Assembly: GCA_944319815.1 (NCBI GenBank)
Contig: CALUEX010000053.1
Location: 62,001 to 126,000 of the forward strand
Direction of reading: 5' to 3'
DNA length: 64,000 nt
DNA from: an uncultured Prevotella sp.
GTDB lineage: Bacteria > Bacteroidota > Bacteroidia > Bacteroidales > Bacteroidaceae
The position numbers and the translations under genes were made by a program. The notes beneath the pieces were generated by a model. The model did no database searches. It worked only from the letters and a program-made list of their open reading frames with translations, and was not told the origin of the DNA. Positions within the stretch are counted from its first letter, which is position 1. Each line of letters opens with the position of its first letter. This document shows, one piece after another, positions 41,629-51,343 of the stretch.

Positions 41629-42201
41629 TCAACCCCTCGCCTTGGCTTCGGCTGCCGACTGCATGGCCGCAAGTTCGGCTGTGTCACTTACCATCCTGAA
41701 CCTCTCGACGACACGCCCCGACTTGTCGATATAGCCGTAGACGGTCACTTCATCGTCGTCGGTCATGCCAAATCCGTCGTCGTCCATATAGTACATCCCG
41801 TCGGGGTTAAGCTGCCAGGAAACCTGCGCCACGCCGCAAACGTAACGGCCTATTTGCGTGGGGAAGTGGGCCGACAGCTCGCGGGCACGCTCAATGACGT
41901 GCCCAGGCTGCCCTTCAAGCGTTTCCCAGGCAATATCCTGGCTGCCGACAGTCATGAGTGTCTCGCCGGCATCCATAAACTCGCAAGCCTGGCAGGCCTC
42001 ATTGTCAACGAGGTAACGCGGCTTCCAATACCTGCAGATGACTTGGCTCACTAACTTCATGCCGCAACCGAGTTCGGTCTCCCTATACGGGTAACGCGAA
42101 TAAACGCCGCTGCGCAAGGTCTCGTACAGCTTGCGCCTGTCATCAAGGCCCTGCCTTGAAGCGTCGCCAAGGCCATTGGCCGACATCCTTGAACTTTCCA
42201 T
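41629..42201 (-). CDS. Hypothetical protein
   Basis: 190 residues from ATG 42201 (MESSRMSANGLG). The frame is open up to 42342, but that stretch overlaps a hairpin arm and is rejected. There is no signal peptide or transmembrane segment. Visible features: a CxxC-type pair in VDNEACQACEFMDAGETL, aromatic-rich YCGVAQVSWQLNPDGMYYMD-like text, and an acidic DDDGFGMTDDDEVTVYGYID stretch. I do not recognise a family. It ends in an alanine-rich tail. Confidence 0.65.
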   Translation of the reverse strand: MESSRMSANGLGDASRQGLDDRRKLYETLRSGVYSRYPYRETELGCGMKLVSQVICRYWKPRYLVDNEACQACEFMDAGETLMTVGSQDIAWETLEGQPGHVIERARELSAHFPTQIGRYVCGVAQVSWQLNPDGMYYMDDDGFGMTDDDEVTVYGYIDKSGRVVERFRMVSDTAELAAMQSAAEAKARG

Positions 42202-42281
42202 AAGCAATGAACGTAATGTTAGTATGAATATCCGTAAAGCTCCCGAACGTGCATTTTCCGTTGCTGTTCCCTTCACCCAAA

Positions 42282-42380
42282 AGTAGGGACGCACGGCTCG
42301 TGCGTCCGCCAAATCAAGGCACAATACGGCACGTGTGTGCAAACAACATTACCCGGACGCACGAACCGTGCGTCCCTACT
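42282..42380. repeat. GTAGGGAC-type hairpin
   Basis: Arms 42282-42308 and 42354-42380 (AGTAGGGACGCACGG... and its partner) match over 27 bases with one mismatch. Each arm is itself self-complementary around GACGCACG/CGTGCGTC, so a cruciform-like fold is possible. The flank TTTGCTGACATTCATTTAA matches the tail of the hairpin at 7957-8068. It lies between sprA and the hypothetical gene. Confidence 0.75.
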
Positions 42381-42452
42381 GGTGGGTATTAGGCCGTTTG
42401 CTGACATTCATTTAATATAATATCTGCCACCAACCAACCGACAAAAGCGCCG

Positions 42453-45400
42453 TTATCTCGTAAGCGAGAACTTGAGGCTGAGCCCGAAGTCTTGCGTCGT
42501 CGTTGGGTAACTGTTAGACGAAAGCAACGGCGTGTTGGTCTGGCGGTCGTAATAGAAGCTCATGGTAAGCAAGCGCGAAAGGGCATAGTCTGCCGAGAAC
42601 GACAGCTTGAAGGCCGTGTTGCCGCTGCTTGCCGAACTTGTCATCGAGGCTATGTCGCGGCAGATGGAGGCCTGCTTCCTGTAAGACAGGTCAAGGCGCA
42701 GGTTGAGCGAGGTGTTGAAACCAGTGCTGCTGCGCGACGTTGACGACGTGGCCGACTTGTTGTCTTTGCCGCTGTTGCTTGAGCGGACACGGCGATGGCG
42801 GTTACCGCCGAAAAGACGGAAGTTGTTGATTTTGTAGCTTGCGCCCACCACCCAGTCGTTGCTGACCGCCTCGTTAATCTGTATGCTCGTCATGCTTAGG
42901 CTGAGGACGCGCGTCTTGCGGTATTCCAGCTTGCAGGTAAGGTCGTTCTGGAAGGTCATGTCGATGCCGATGAGCGGCGAGAACGACTCGTTGATGCTCA
43001 CCGTGCTGACGTTGAACATACTGCTCGGTGTGGGGTTGCCCGTGGTGGCGTCGCTGACGAAGCCGAGCCCGTTCATGTATTCCTGGTAAGAACTGTAAGA
43101 GCTGTACGAGCCTACGGCATAGATGCTCTTGTAGGCATGGTTGATGTTGAAGCTCTTGAACACGTCGCGGAACCACGGCAGCTGAACCAATCCGCTGTAG
43201 CGTACCGTCCAGTTGGGTAACAGGCGCGCCAGCGTGGGGAAGATGGAAAGCGACTTGCCGCCCATGGATGTGTAGGCCGAGAGGAACGCCGGTATCATGA
43301 CGTCGGCGCTGTACTTGCTCACGGAGCCGTTGGCCGGGTCAAACTTCTGCCCCGCCAAGGCTGTGCCGGCAGGATAAGTAGAGCCGACATATTGCGTTTC
43401 CACGCGGTCGCGGAAGCCGTCAAGCGAGTTGCAGAACTTCTCGAACGTGGCCGAATGGTAGCCGTTGGTGGCGTCGCCCATGCCCTCGAACGCGCTGCCG
43501 AAACTGATGGTGGTCATGGTGAGCGTCCCGCTCTGCGTAGTTGGCGAGCCGGAGTACATATATTGTATGCTCTTCGACTTCGTCTCGGTGCGGCTTGCGT
43601 TAAGGTCTATTTTGAGGTTCTTCACAGGCTCGAGCGTCATGCGCAGCTGGAAGTCCTCGGTCAGGCTGGTCGTTGCTGGCGTGGCTACGCTGTCGTTCAT
43701 GAGCAGCCAGTTGCGTTCCTTGGCCTTGTCGATGTAGCTGTCGCCCACGAAGCCGAAGGCAAAGTCGAGGCCCGGCGACATGATGTCGCCGCTGCGCTGG
43801 CCGAACATATCGCCGACCTCGGGCATAAAGCCCGGCAAGTACATACTATACTGGTTGCGGTAAGAGAAGCTGACGTTGCGCACAAGCATCAGTCCGCGCG
43901 CCACGCACTGTGCCGCCTTGTACCACTTGTTCTCGTCTAACGGCAGCTTGGGCGTGACGGTGAGCTTCAGCGTCGTGGCCGTGTCAACCTTCGAGGTTAT
44001 GCGTATGCGGTTGTTGTCAACCTTCCTGTACTTCAGCCTGAACGTCTTGCCGTCCTTGGTCTTTGCCCTGACGATGAGACGCTTGCTGTTCTTGCCGTGC
44101 GATACGGTGAGCGTCGTGTCCGGCATGAGCACTATCTCTTTCTCGAAGCTGCGCTTGTTCTTTGGCAGTTCTTTCTTTTCCTTGTCGTTGCCCTTGCCGC
44201 CTTTCGCATCCTTCGCGCCGTCCTTGCCGGCTTTTCCGTCTTTTTCGGCATCCTGCTGGCGGCGACGGGTGTTCTTCCTCGACGTTGAAGCACGCGACGT
44301 CTTGTTGAAACGGTCGTTGGTTTTCTTCAGGAACGGCACATGGTTATACAGCTTCTCAAGGTTGAACGAGCCGTTGATGTTGTACGTGCGGTTCATCGTC
44401 ACCGAGTTGCCGAGCGACGTGCCGTCCTCAAGGTCGGTTCCCCTGGTCCAGTTGTAAGTAGCGTTATACGTGCCGTCGGCGTTCACCCAGTCGAATATAG
44501 GTATGAGGTTGAGCGGCAACTGGTAAGAGGCGTCGAACGTCTGGTTGTAGTCAAGCGGCCGCCCGAAGTCCTTTATGCTCGTCCACACGGAGTCTTTCCA
44601 TGCCGAATATTGGTCGGGGTAAAGGTCCTTGTTTACCGGTGTGTACGGTTCCTCTATCTCGGCGTTGGTAGCACTGTTGAAACTCATGTGCAGGTTCTTC
44701 GTCAAGTCCCAGCGAATGGAGAACGACCTGTTCCACAGGAACTGCTCGCTGAAGGTCAGCGGAAGCTGGTTGCCCTCGGTGCTTTCCATGTCACGCTCCT
44801 GCAACTCGTAATAGTTTCGCGTCATCTCGGTGTCGAACGTGATGTTCTGCGGCAGCCAGTTGATGCCGAAACGCTTTATGATGTCGAACCATTTACTCTT
44901 GCTCTTGATGAGCTTCTTGAACGGCTCAAATGACTTGTATACCGGAGTGTAGCTGTAATTCAAGGCTCCGCGCCAGTTGTCCTCGTTTTCATAGACTGTG
45001 GTCTCGCCGCTGGTATGGCGGTGGCTGTGGCTGTAGCTGAACGAGAAGTTTGCCGGGTCGTAAGGCATCGGGTGGCGCTTTGTCTGTATGCCGAAGCGCA
45101 CATTGGACAGCGAGAAGTTAGTGTTAGTGGTCTTGGTCACGGCAATGCTCTCGATTGAGTCGCGCTCATGCTGGTTCGCCGCGCCGTCAAGGGCGTCGTC
45201 GAGCAGCATATCCGTATCGAGCGGATTATACTTCGGGCGGGTCTCCTCCTGGGTTATCGAGTAGTAGAGAGGAGCCGTAACCTTGGCCTTGTCGGGGAAA
45301 AACTTGCCAAGCTCTACGTTCGCCGTGAAGCTGTAAGTCTTGTAGTCGTCCTGCGAACGCTCGGCAACGCCGTCCTCGATGCCGCCGAAACCGTCGGTGA

Positions 45401-48400
45401 CAATCTTGCCCGTGGCGTTAAGCGAGCCAATGTCGGACAACTGGACGTTGAGCGCACCCTGGGCCGCCCAGCCTCCCTTGTTGTCATACTCCTTGAGCCT
45501 TAGCTCGTTGACCCACACCTCACCCGACTTGATTTCGCCTGAAAGGTTGCGCACGCCAATCATCATCGTTTTGACTTCGCCGAGCGTCGGGTTACCCACG
45601 ATGCTGACCTTGTTGTTCGGTTTGTCCTCGTCATACGCACTGTAGACGCTATTATAGGATGCAAGACCTTGCGCCTTGGCTATGTTGCGGGCTTTCTTCA
45701 AGCTCGTGAACACGTTGAGCTGTATGTCGAGCATATTCTCCTCGGGCCACACGATGCGCGCGTCCTCAAGCGAATAACGGCTGTAATCACTACGCGGAGG
45801 GGTGAGCGAAAGGGGTATTTCATACTCATAGTAGTTGTTGCGGTAGTCGCTTCCAAGGCGGATGAACACGGCCAACTGGTTGTCGGCAAGGTTCGTGGTG
45901 TTCTGTTCAAAGGCATTCGCATGGACGAACATCTGCAACCTCTTGTACTGACGGAGGTCAAGGGTCGTGTTCTTGTAGACAGCCTTAGCCTCGCCCGTAG
46001 AGAAGTTCGTGACGGTGAAGCTCAATGCCTGCTCGTTCTCCTCGGACAGCTGTGGCTGCGTGGGGTCTTGCTCACGGGTAATGCCCGGCGGCAAGATGTA
46101 GTTCACGGGAGACTTGTCGTTGTTTTCCTCGATGTTAACCGCGCTCACTGACATTGTCCCGCTTTCGTTCACCGAGTTGTCGAGCGTCTGTTCGTATGTC
46201 CTCCATTCGCCGCGAACAAGGTCGAGAGTGGCAAAGCGAAGCACGATGGGCTTCTTGAAGTTGGTAAGGAACATACGCATGAAACGTATCGAAGTGAAGT
46301 CGCTTATAGAGCCTACACGGTCTTCAAAGTCGTCAAGAGGTATGCGGAACTGGTACCATGTGGCGTGGCCCACATCCCCATTACGCAGCGTGGGGGATGT
46401 TTCGCGCTTGTCAACGATGTAGTTCTGCCCAACGACGAAGTCCTCCGGGCGCATACTTATGCGGTATTCGTAGTATTTTTCGTATTCGTTGAGGGTGTAA
46501 TCCTGGTTGATGTCCTCGACGTCAGGAGTCGTCTTGTACGACGTGTCGTAACTTTCCGAACGGTTGTTGCTGTCCGGCGAGTTTCCCTGCGGGTTGTTTA
46601 TGCGCTTGTAGCGGTAAAGGATGGGAGCCTCCATTTGGTCGAAGTCAGAGCCGCGGAAGTAATGATAATTGTCATTGGCGGGGTCGTTCATTATTGAATC
46701 GAGCTGCGCCTGCGACACCCTTCCTTGTATTGCGGTCAAGAACTCCTGGTAAGACTCGAACTCACGCTCCTCCGCATCGGTCAAACCATTGTACCCGACG
46801 TCCTGCAACTCGCGCGAACCGTCTGTCGTGGCGAAAGCATAAGTTACCGTGGCTTGAGTCGGGATTTTACCCCACTGGGTGGTAACGAAACTTTGCGAGC
46901 CGTCAACCGGCATTCCGCTTTCATAGAACTTGCGCCCGTCATGGAGTATGTCCTCGCTCACTTCGCCGAGGTTTATGTACAAGTCGCCCCCGTAATCGTT
47001 GGCATCCGGCTCCTCGTTTGAATATATGAACGGGTCAAGAAGCCAGAACTCGATGTACTCGATGTTGGCCGTCTCGAAGTCGCTTGTGTCAAGTTTCCTC
47101 ATCATTCCTCCCCAATGACGTTCAGGACTGGGCAGTGTACCGTCGTAGTTCAAGTTCGGGTTGAAGTTATACGGGCCGCGTTCCGACGGATAATAGGCCA
47201 AGTTAAGGATTGAAAGGGTTGACGTTGCGCCGCTGTAAGTGTTGTCGTTGCGGTTAGGGAAGAGCTCACGGGTATTCACCTCACGCACATAATAGTTACT
47301 AAGCTGTTCGAGGTCGCTCCTGATGTGCGAAGGCGTAAGCGACGAACTGCGGCGCGTAAATAGAGGGTCTATGGTGTACCAGGCCAGCAACGCGCGGTTG
47401 TAACCGCTCTGCAGGGTGGTATTGTCGCTCTGTTCGGGGAACATCGACGGCACGCTCGAGAGCACCCACGACGTAGGCGATGACACGTCTATGGCGTTCT
47501 CCGTGTTCTCGAAGTCGTCTATGTACGATGCGTTGTCCTGCACGCCGGAAGCCTCGCCGGCAATAAGCTGGGCGAACTCGCCGGTAAACGAGATTTGCGA
47601 AGGCTGCGTGCAGTGCAGGAACGGCAGCTTGTCAAGCATATTCGTGAGCCACTGGCTCTCCTTCTTCCAGTTGATGTTGATGCCCCAAAGGGTGTTGTTA
47701 AGAGGCTCGGAGCCCATCGTCACCTTAGATGTCAGGGCCTGTTCCGACAAATGCTGTATGGTTCCGCTTATCTGAAAGTCCTTCGAGAAGTCATATTGCC
47801 AGTTCAACCCGAGGAACGTCTTGCGCTCCTGGGCGTAATCGGTGTTGCTCTCGAGCGAGACGTTAACGGACGTACCGGCATCGATGATGCTCTGGTTAAG
47901 AATGGTTACCTCACCGGCCGAATAGTCAACGGTATAGTCTGAACCCTCGGTCAGCGTCACTCCACCGGCAGTCACGACCACGGAGCCCTGCGGAACGTTG
48001 TACGCACCGAGCGAGATGACATTGGCCAGAGTGCCGCGGAACTGCCCGCTAATCTGATACTTGTTCTTCTCGGTGATTTGCTTGGCCACGGTCTTGGTCG
48101 AGTCGTACAGTTCCGTGTAGCTGTACTTGCGCGCAACGTCGGCCGCCACGCCGCGACCGGTCAGCGCCGAATACATACCATCGCCGAAAGGCTCTACCTT
48201 TGGGAAGAATACGCGGCCGTTGCTAACGGTGTATCCGTCCACGTAGTCAAAGTAGCCGTTGCTGTTCGCCTTGTTGTTATTGTCCAGGCGGTCGGCCCCG
48301 ATGAGCTTTATTATGGTCTGGTCCTTCACCTGCTGCTCGGGTATATAAGAAAGGTAAACGCCTGTGGTGTCGCTCTGGAACTTCACGTTAAGGCGGAACT

Positions 48401-50066
48401 TGTCTTTTTCCACCGACGAGGCAAGGTAATATACGTTTTTCATCATCAAGTCCCAGTTGCCCTGCTGCGGGTTGTTGCTGGTGTTCTTGAGCGACTTGAC
48501 GAACAGGGCTTGGTTGACGTCCTGTATGTCAGAGGCGAACTCTCCCACTTGGTAAGTCACCCCGCCGTAAGTAAATTCGTATGCCACGGCCAGCACCTGG
48601 TCGGTCTGCAAGGTTGACTTGAGCGACACATATCCCAATGCCGAGTTGAGCGTGTACTCCGAACTGGTAAGCAGGCGGGCGCTCTCGAGCTTCTCGTAGT
48701 CAACACCGCCCACGAAGTCAGGCACGGCGTCGAGCACGGAGCTGGTCTGGTTGATGTCGCGTGCCGCAGCGTAGCTGTTCACCATCGTCGAATACTCGCT
48801 GTTGGCGTTGTTCGACGGCACTGGCTGTCCCGTCACCGCCCACATCGGGTTGCTCACCGACGTGTTCTCGCCAAGGTCGGTCAGGGCCACGATGTCGCGC
48901 GAGTTGGTGGTCGTACCGGTCTTGTTGGTCACCCAGATTTCCACCCTGTTGATAGTTATTCCCGTCGTCACGTTGGGCAACCGCGACATGGCATTGTCGT
49001 ACCTGTCGCGGAAATAGCGTGACAGGAAGAAGTGGCGGTTCTCCTCATAGTCTGTAACGTCGAACTCGAACGGGGTGAGCTGCGTGCCGCCCTTTGACGA
49101 GACGCTCTTGGTTGACGACTTCTTCTGCGATATTACGGTCTGGAGCGAGAGCTTGCCGAACTGCAGGTCGGTGCGGATACCGAACAGCGACGTCGCCCCG
49201 TTGACGAGCGACGAGTTGCTGGGGAACGACACGTTGCCGCCCTCCACGAGCTTGATTATCTCGTCCTCCTTGCCCTCATACTTGAGCTTGAGGTTCTGCG
49301 AGTCGAAGTCGAACGTTGCGTCGGTGTTGTAGTTGAGGTTCATGTTCACCTTGTCGCCTACCCTTCCGTTGACGCTGAGGTTGATTTTCTCGTCGAAGTC
49401 CATCGTCGTCGTCTTGCGGTTGCGGATTGGCAACGACGGGTTGTCTATGTTTTTCAGCGTCGCGCCCAGCCTAAGCTCGGCCGTTCCCTGCGTCTTTATG
49501 CGCACGCCGCCCGGGCCGAAAATTTTTTCGGCGGGGCCGAGGTCGAAGTGCATATCCGTGAACGAGAACTTATCCTTGCCGCCTTCCTTGATGAGCGTGT
49601 CGTTCTTCTGCCTGAAGAAACGGTCAAACTCTTTCTTCTCGCTCCACTTCCTGTACTCCATCGGGGTCATCACGATAGGCGTGGAGAGATAGCCGTCGCC
49701 CACCTTCGAGCCTATGTAGTAGCGGTCGAGCGAGTCGTTGTAAACTACGTCCTGCTTTATGTTGTCGGGCAGGGTGAGGTCTGCGGCATACTTGTCGAGG
49801 TCGTCTTGCGTCACGGGCACGGTGCGCTGTATCCTCCACCTGGGATGCAGCAGCGAGTCGGGTATGGTGTCTTCCTCTATCAAGACGTCAGGCTGGGCCT
49901 TCACCCTGCCCACCGTGTCGCGGCGGGCGGTAGAGTCGGCGGCCGAAGCGCCGCGCGCGGCCCGCTGCCGCGTCCTGTCGTCTTGCAGGTAAGGCACGGA
50001 GAAAGCGTAGCTTGCCGCGCTGACGGCAAACAACACAAACAAAAGCCCGTATATGATTTTCCTCAT
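42453..50066 (-). CDS. sprA: SprA/Sov, outer-membrane translocon of type IX secretion
   Basis: A 2537-residue outer-membrane protein, the size range of SprA/Sov (about 2400-2500). The signal peptide spans residues 1-24. SprA forms the very large beta-barrel through which type IX cargo leaves the cell. Repeated barrel-type segments (LRLGATLKNIDNPSLPIRNR, KVNMNLNYNTDATFDFDSQN, FNTSLNLRLDLSYRKQ) and the closing aromatic strand DFGLSLKFSLTR fit. The ruvA-sprA gene order is the common one in Bacteroidetes. Around residues 1915-1975 (about 44150-44300) is a lysine-rich low-complexity insert (ARKDGKAGKDGAKDAKGG-like) that looks unusual for a barrel. Cargo in this window: the sorting-tail protein at 28230. 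Confidence 0.96.
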   Translation of the reverse strand: MRKIIYGLLFVLFAVSAASYAFSVPYLQDDRTRQRAARGASAADSTARRDTVGRVKAQPDVLIEEDTIPDSLLHPRWRIQRTVPVTQDDLDKYAADLTLPDNIKQDVVYNDSLDRYYIGSKVGDGYLSTPIVMTPMEYRKWSEKKEFDRFFRQKNDTLIKEGGKDKFSFTDMHFDLGPAEKIFGPGGVRIKTQGTAELRLGATLKNIDNPSLPIRNRKTTTMDFDEKINLSVNGRVGDKVNMNLNYNTDATFDFDSQNLKLKYEGKEDEIIKLVEGGNVSFPSNSSLVNGATSLFGIRTDLQFGKLSLQTVISQKKSSTKSVSSKGGTQLTPFEFDVTDYEENRHFFLSRYFRDRYDNAMSRLPNVTTGITINRVEIWVTNKTGTTTNSRDIVALTDLGENTSVSNPMWAVTGQPVPSNNANSEYSTMVNSYAAARDINQTSSVLDAVPDFVGGVDYEKLESARLLTSSEYTLNSALGYVSLKSTLQTDQVLAVAYEFTYGGVTYQVGEFASDIQDVNQALFVKSLKNTSNNPQQGNWDLMMKNVYYLASSVEKDKFRLNVKFQSDTTGVYLSYIPEQQVKDQTIIKLIGADRLDNNNKANSNGYFDYVDGYTVSNGRVFFPKVEPFGDGMYSALTGRGVAADVARKYSYTELYDSTKTVAKQITEKNKYQISGQFRGTLANVISLGAYNVPQGSVVVTAGGVTLTEGSDYTVDYSAGEVTILNQSIIDAGTSVNVSLESNTDYAQERKTFLGLNWQYDFSKDFQISGTIQHLSEQALTSKVTMGSEPLNNTLWGININWKKESQWLTNMLDKLPFLHCTQPSQISFTGEFAQLIAGEASGVQDNASYIDDFENTENAIDVSSPTSWVLSSVPSMFPEQSDNTTLQSGYNRALLAWYTIDPLFTRRSSSLTPSHIRSDLEQLSNYYVREVNTRELFPNRNDNTYSGATSTLSILNLAYYPSERGPYNFNPNLNYDGTLPSPERHWGGMMRKLDTSDFETANIEYIEFWLLDPFIYSNEEPDANDYGGDLYINLGEVSEDILHDGRKFYESGMPVDGSQSFVTTQWGKIPTQATVTYAFATTDGSRELQDVGYNGLTDAEEREFESYQEFLTAIQGRVSQAQLDSIMNDPANDNYHYFRGSDFDQMEAPILYRYKRINNPQGNSPDSNNRSESYDTSYKTTPDVEDINQDYTLNEYEKYYEYRISMRPEDFVVGQNYIVDKRETSPTLRNGDVGHATWYQFRIPLDDFEDRVGSISDFTSIRFMRMFLTNFKKPIVLRFATLDLVRGEWRTYEQTLDNSVNESGTMSVSAVNIEENNDKSPVNYILPPGITREQDPTQPQLSEENEQALSFTVTNFSTGEAKAVYKNTTLDLRQYKRLQMFVHANAFEQNTTNLADNQLAVFIRLGSDYRNNYYEYEIPLSLTPPRSDYSRYSLEDARIVWPEENMLDIQLNVFTSLKKARNIAKAQGLASYNSVYSAYDEDKPNNKVSIVGNPTLGEVKTMMIGVRNLSGEIKSGEVWVNELRLKEYDNKGGWAAQGALNVQLSDIGSLNATGKIVTDGFGGIEDGVAERSQDDYKTYSFTANVELGKFFPDKAKVTAPLYYSITQEETRPKYNPLDTDMLLDDALDGAANQHERDSIESIAVTKTTNTNFSLSNVRFGIQTKRHPMPYDPANFSFSYSHSHRHTSGETTVYENEDNWRGALNYSYTPVYKSFEPFKKLIKSKSKWFDIIKRFGINWLPQNITFDTEMTRNYYELQERDMESTEGNQLPLTFSEQFLWNRSFSIRWDLTKNLHMSFNSATNAEIEEPYTPVNKDLYPDQYSAWKDSVWTSIKDFGRPLDYNQTFDASYQLPLNLIPIFDWVNADGTYNATYNWTRGTDLEDGTSLGNSVTMNRTYNINGSFNLEKLYNHVPFLKKTNDRFNKTSRASTSRKNTRRRQQDAEKDGKAGKDGAKDAKGGKGNDKEKKELPKNKRSFEKEIVLMPDTTLTVSHGKNSKRLIVRAKTKDGKTFRLKYRKVDNNRIRITSKVDTATTLKLTVTPKLPLDENKWYKAAQCVARGLMLVRNVSFSYRNQYSMYLPGFMPEVGDMFGQRSGDIMSPGLDFAFGFVGDSYIDKAKERNWLLMNDSVATPATTSLTEDFQLRMTLEPVKNLKIDLNASRTETKSKSIQYMYSGSPTTQSGTLTMTTISFGSAFEGMGDATNGYHSATFEKFCNSLDGFRDRVETQYVGSTYPAGTALAGQKFDPANGSVSKYSADVMIPAFLSAYTSMGGKSLSIFPTLARLLPNWTVRYSGLVQLPWFRDVFKSFNINHAYKSIYAVGSYSSYSSYQEYMNGLGFVSDATTGNPTPSSMFNVSTVSINESFSPLIGIDMTFQNDLTCKLEYRKTRVLSLSMTSIQINEAVSNDWVVGASYKINNFRLFGGNRHRRVRSSNSGKDNKSATSSTSRSSTGFNTSLNLRLDLSYRKQASICRDIASMTSSASSGNTAFKLSFSADYALSRLLTMSFYYDRQTNTPLLSSNSYPTTTQDFGLSLKFSLTR

Positions 50067-50213
50067 TCTATATTAATAACGTAATTAAAGGAGCCTGTGA
50101 AGTTTATGTGGCAACAGGTGGATGCACTTTCACATGACGGCGAAAAAACCGCGGCCAGGAAGCCGTCGCCGCCCAAGCCGGCCGTTCCTCCGCCTTATCA
50201 TCCAGCTTTCAGC

Positions 50214-50819
50214 TTACTTTATCTGCTTCAGGGCCAGCTTCACCACCTGCTCTACGGGCAGCGCCGGCTGTTCTTTCAATATGGCGATGACGACCTTTGC
50301 CGACGGGGCGGGAGCAAAGCCAAGCATCGTGAGCGCCCCAACGGCCTCGTCCTTCACCTCCTTGTCCACCTGCACGGCTGCCTGCCCTGCCGCAGCGGGC
50401 AGCTCCTCGGCCAGGCCGAGGGCGGCAATCTTGTCCCTCAGGTCTACTATTATGCGCTGCGCCGTGCGCAGGCCTATGCCCTTGACGGTCTTCAGGATTT
50501 TCTCGTTGCCCGACGATATGACGTTGCACAGCTCGGCCGGCGTCAGCTCGGAGAGTATCATGCGCGCCGTGTTGGCGCCCACGCCTGACACCGTGATGAG
50601 CATCAGGAACATCTCGCGCTCCTCTTTCGTGCCGAAGCCGTAAAGCGTATAGGCGTCTTCACGGATGCTCTCGAAGACGTACAGGCGCACGTCTTTCCTG
50701 CCCTGTATGGCCGTATATGTGTTAAGCGTGATGTTCAGGCCGTAACCTACGCCCCCTGTTTCAACCACTGCGTATGCCGGGGTAAGCTCGGCTAATTCAC
50801 CCTTTACGTATTCTATCAT
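50214..50819 (-). CDS. ruvA: Holliday junction DNA helicase subunit RuvA
   Basis: A 201-residue protein that binds four-way DNA junctions and loads RuvB. Domain I is the OB fold ([28 protein letters not shown]), domain II has the helix-hairpin-helix pair ([19 protein letters not shown] and [20 protein letters not shown]), and domain III is the short C-terminal RuvB-contact helix bundle ([20 protein letters not shown]). Directly upstream of sprA, 147 bases apart. Confidence 0.96.
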   Translation of the reverse strand: MIEYVKGELAELTPAYAVVETGGVGYGLNITLNTYTAIQGRKDVRLYVFESIREDAYTLYGFGTKEEREMFLMLITVSGVGANTARMILSELTPAELCNVISSGNEKILKTVKGIGLRTAQRIIVDLRDKIAALGLAEELPAAAGQAAVQVDKEVKDEAVGALTMLGFAPAPSAKVVIAILKEQPALPVEQVVKLALKQIK

Positions 50820-50970
50820 TGTCAGAAAAATTGCAATTATACCTTAAATAAAACGAACGCCGCCGACATTTATTGCACAAAGGGGTTTTATTTAACGTAT
50901 CGGGAAAGCGGAAAGCGGAAATAAGCACACGCCACAATCCACCTGAATACCCACCCCAACCTCACCTGAC

Positions 50971-51310
50971 ACCCACCCCAACCCTCCCGAAGGGAGGGGG
51001 CTTGATATGCCCAGCCGGTCTTTCGCGCAGTCCCATTAGCCTTATCTGCCTTATCAGCCCTATCCAGCCAAATGCCCCATCGGTCTTATTAACCTTATCC
51101 GTCCTATGCCGCCATGCGTTCCATCAGCCTTATCCGTCCCATCTGTCCTATTCACCCTATCCATGGTTGCCTATTAATAATGTGCATTGCCGCTTACCGC
51201 TAACTGCCCGACCGCCATCGCCCGCGCGATACGTGGCCTTTTGCCCATCAAAAGGCCACAAACGGCAACGTAAAAGGGCATCTTTCGCAGCGCGAAAGAT
51301 GCCCTTTTGA
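50971..51310. repeat. Composite repeat, copy 1
   Basis: Modules in order: CCCACCCCAACCCTCCCGA arm and GCTTGATATGCCC; a degenerate ~10-base array (51025-51160; units such as CCTTATCCGT, CCTATCCAGC, CCTTATCTGC); GCCTATTAATAATGTGCATT then GCCGCTTACCGCTAACTGC; ACGTGGCCTTTTGCCCATC with its inverse AAAAGGCCAC; and GTAAAAGGGCATCTTTCGC with its inverse. The same modules occur inverted at 58744-59036. It fills the gap between ruvA and the DUF5723 gene (50820-51343). Confidence 0.75.
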
Positions 51311-51343
51311 AAACAAGTTGATAGTCAGGTATTTACAGCTACA

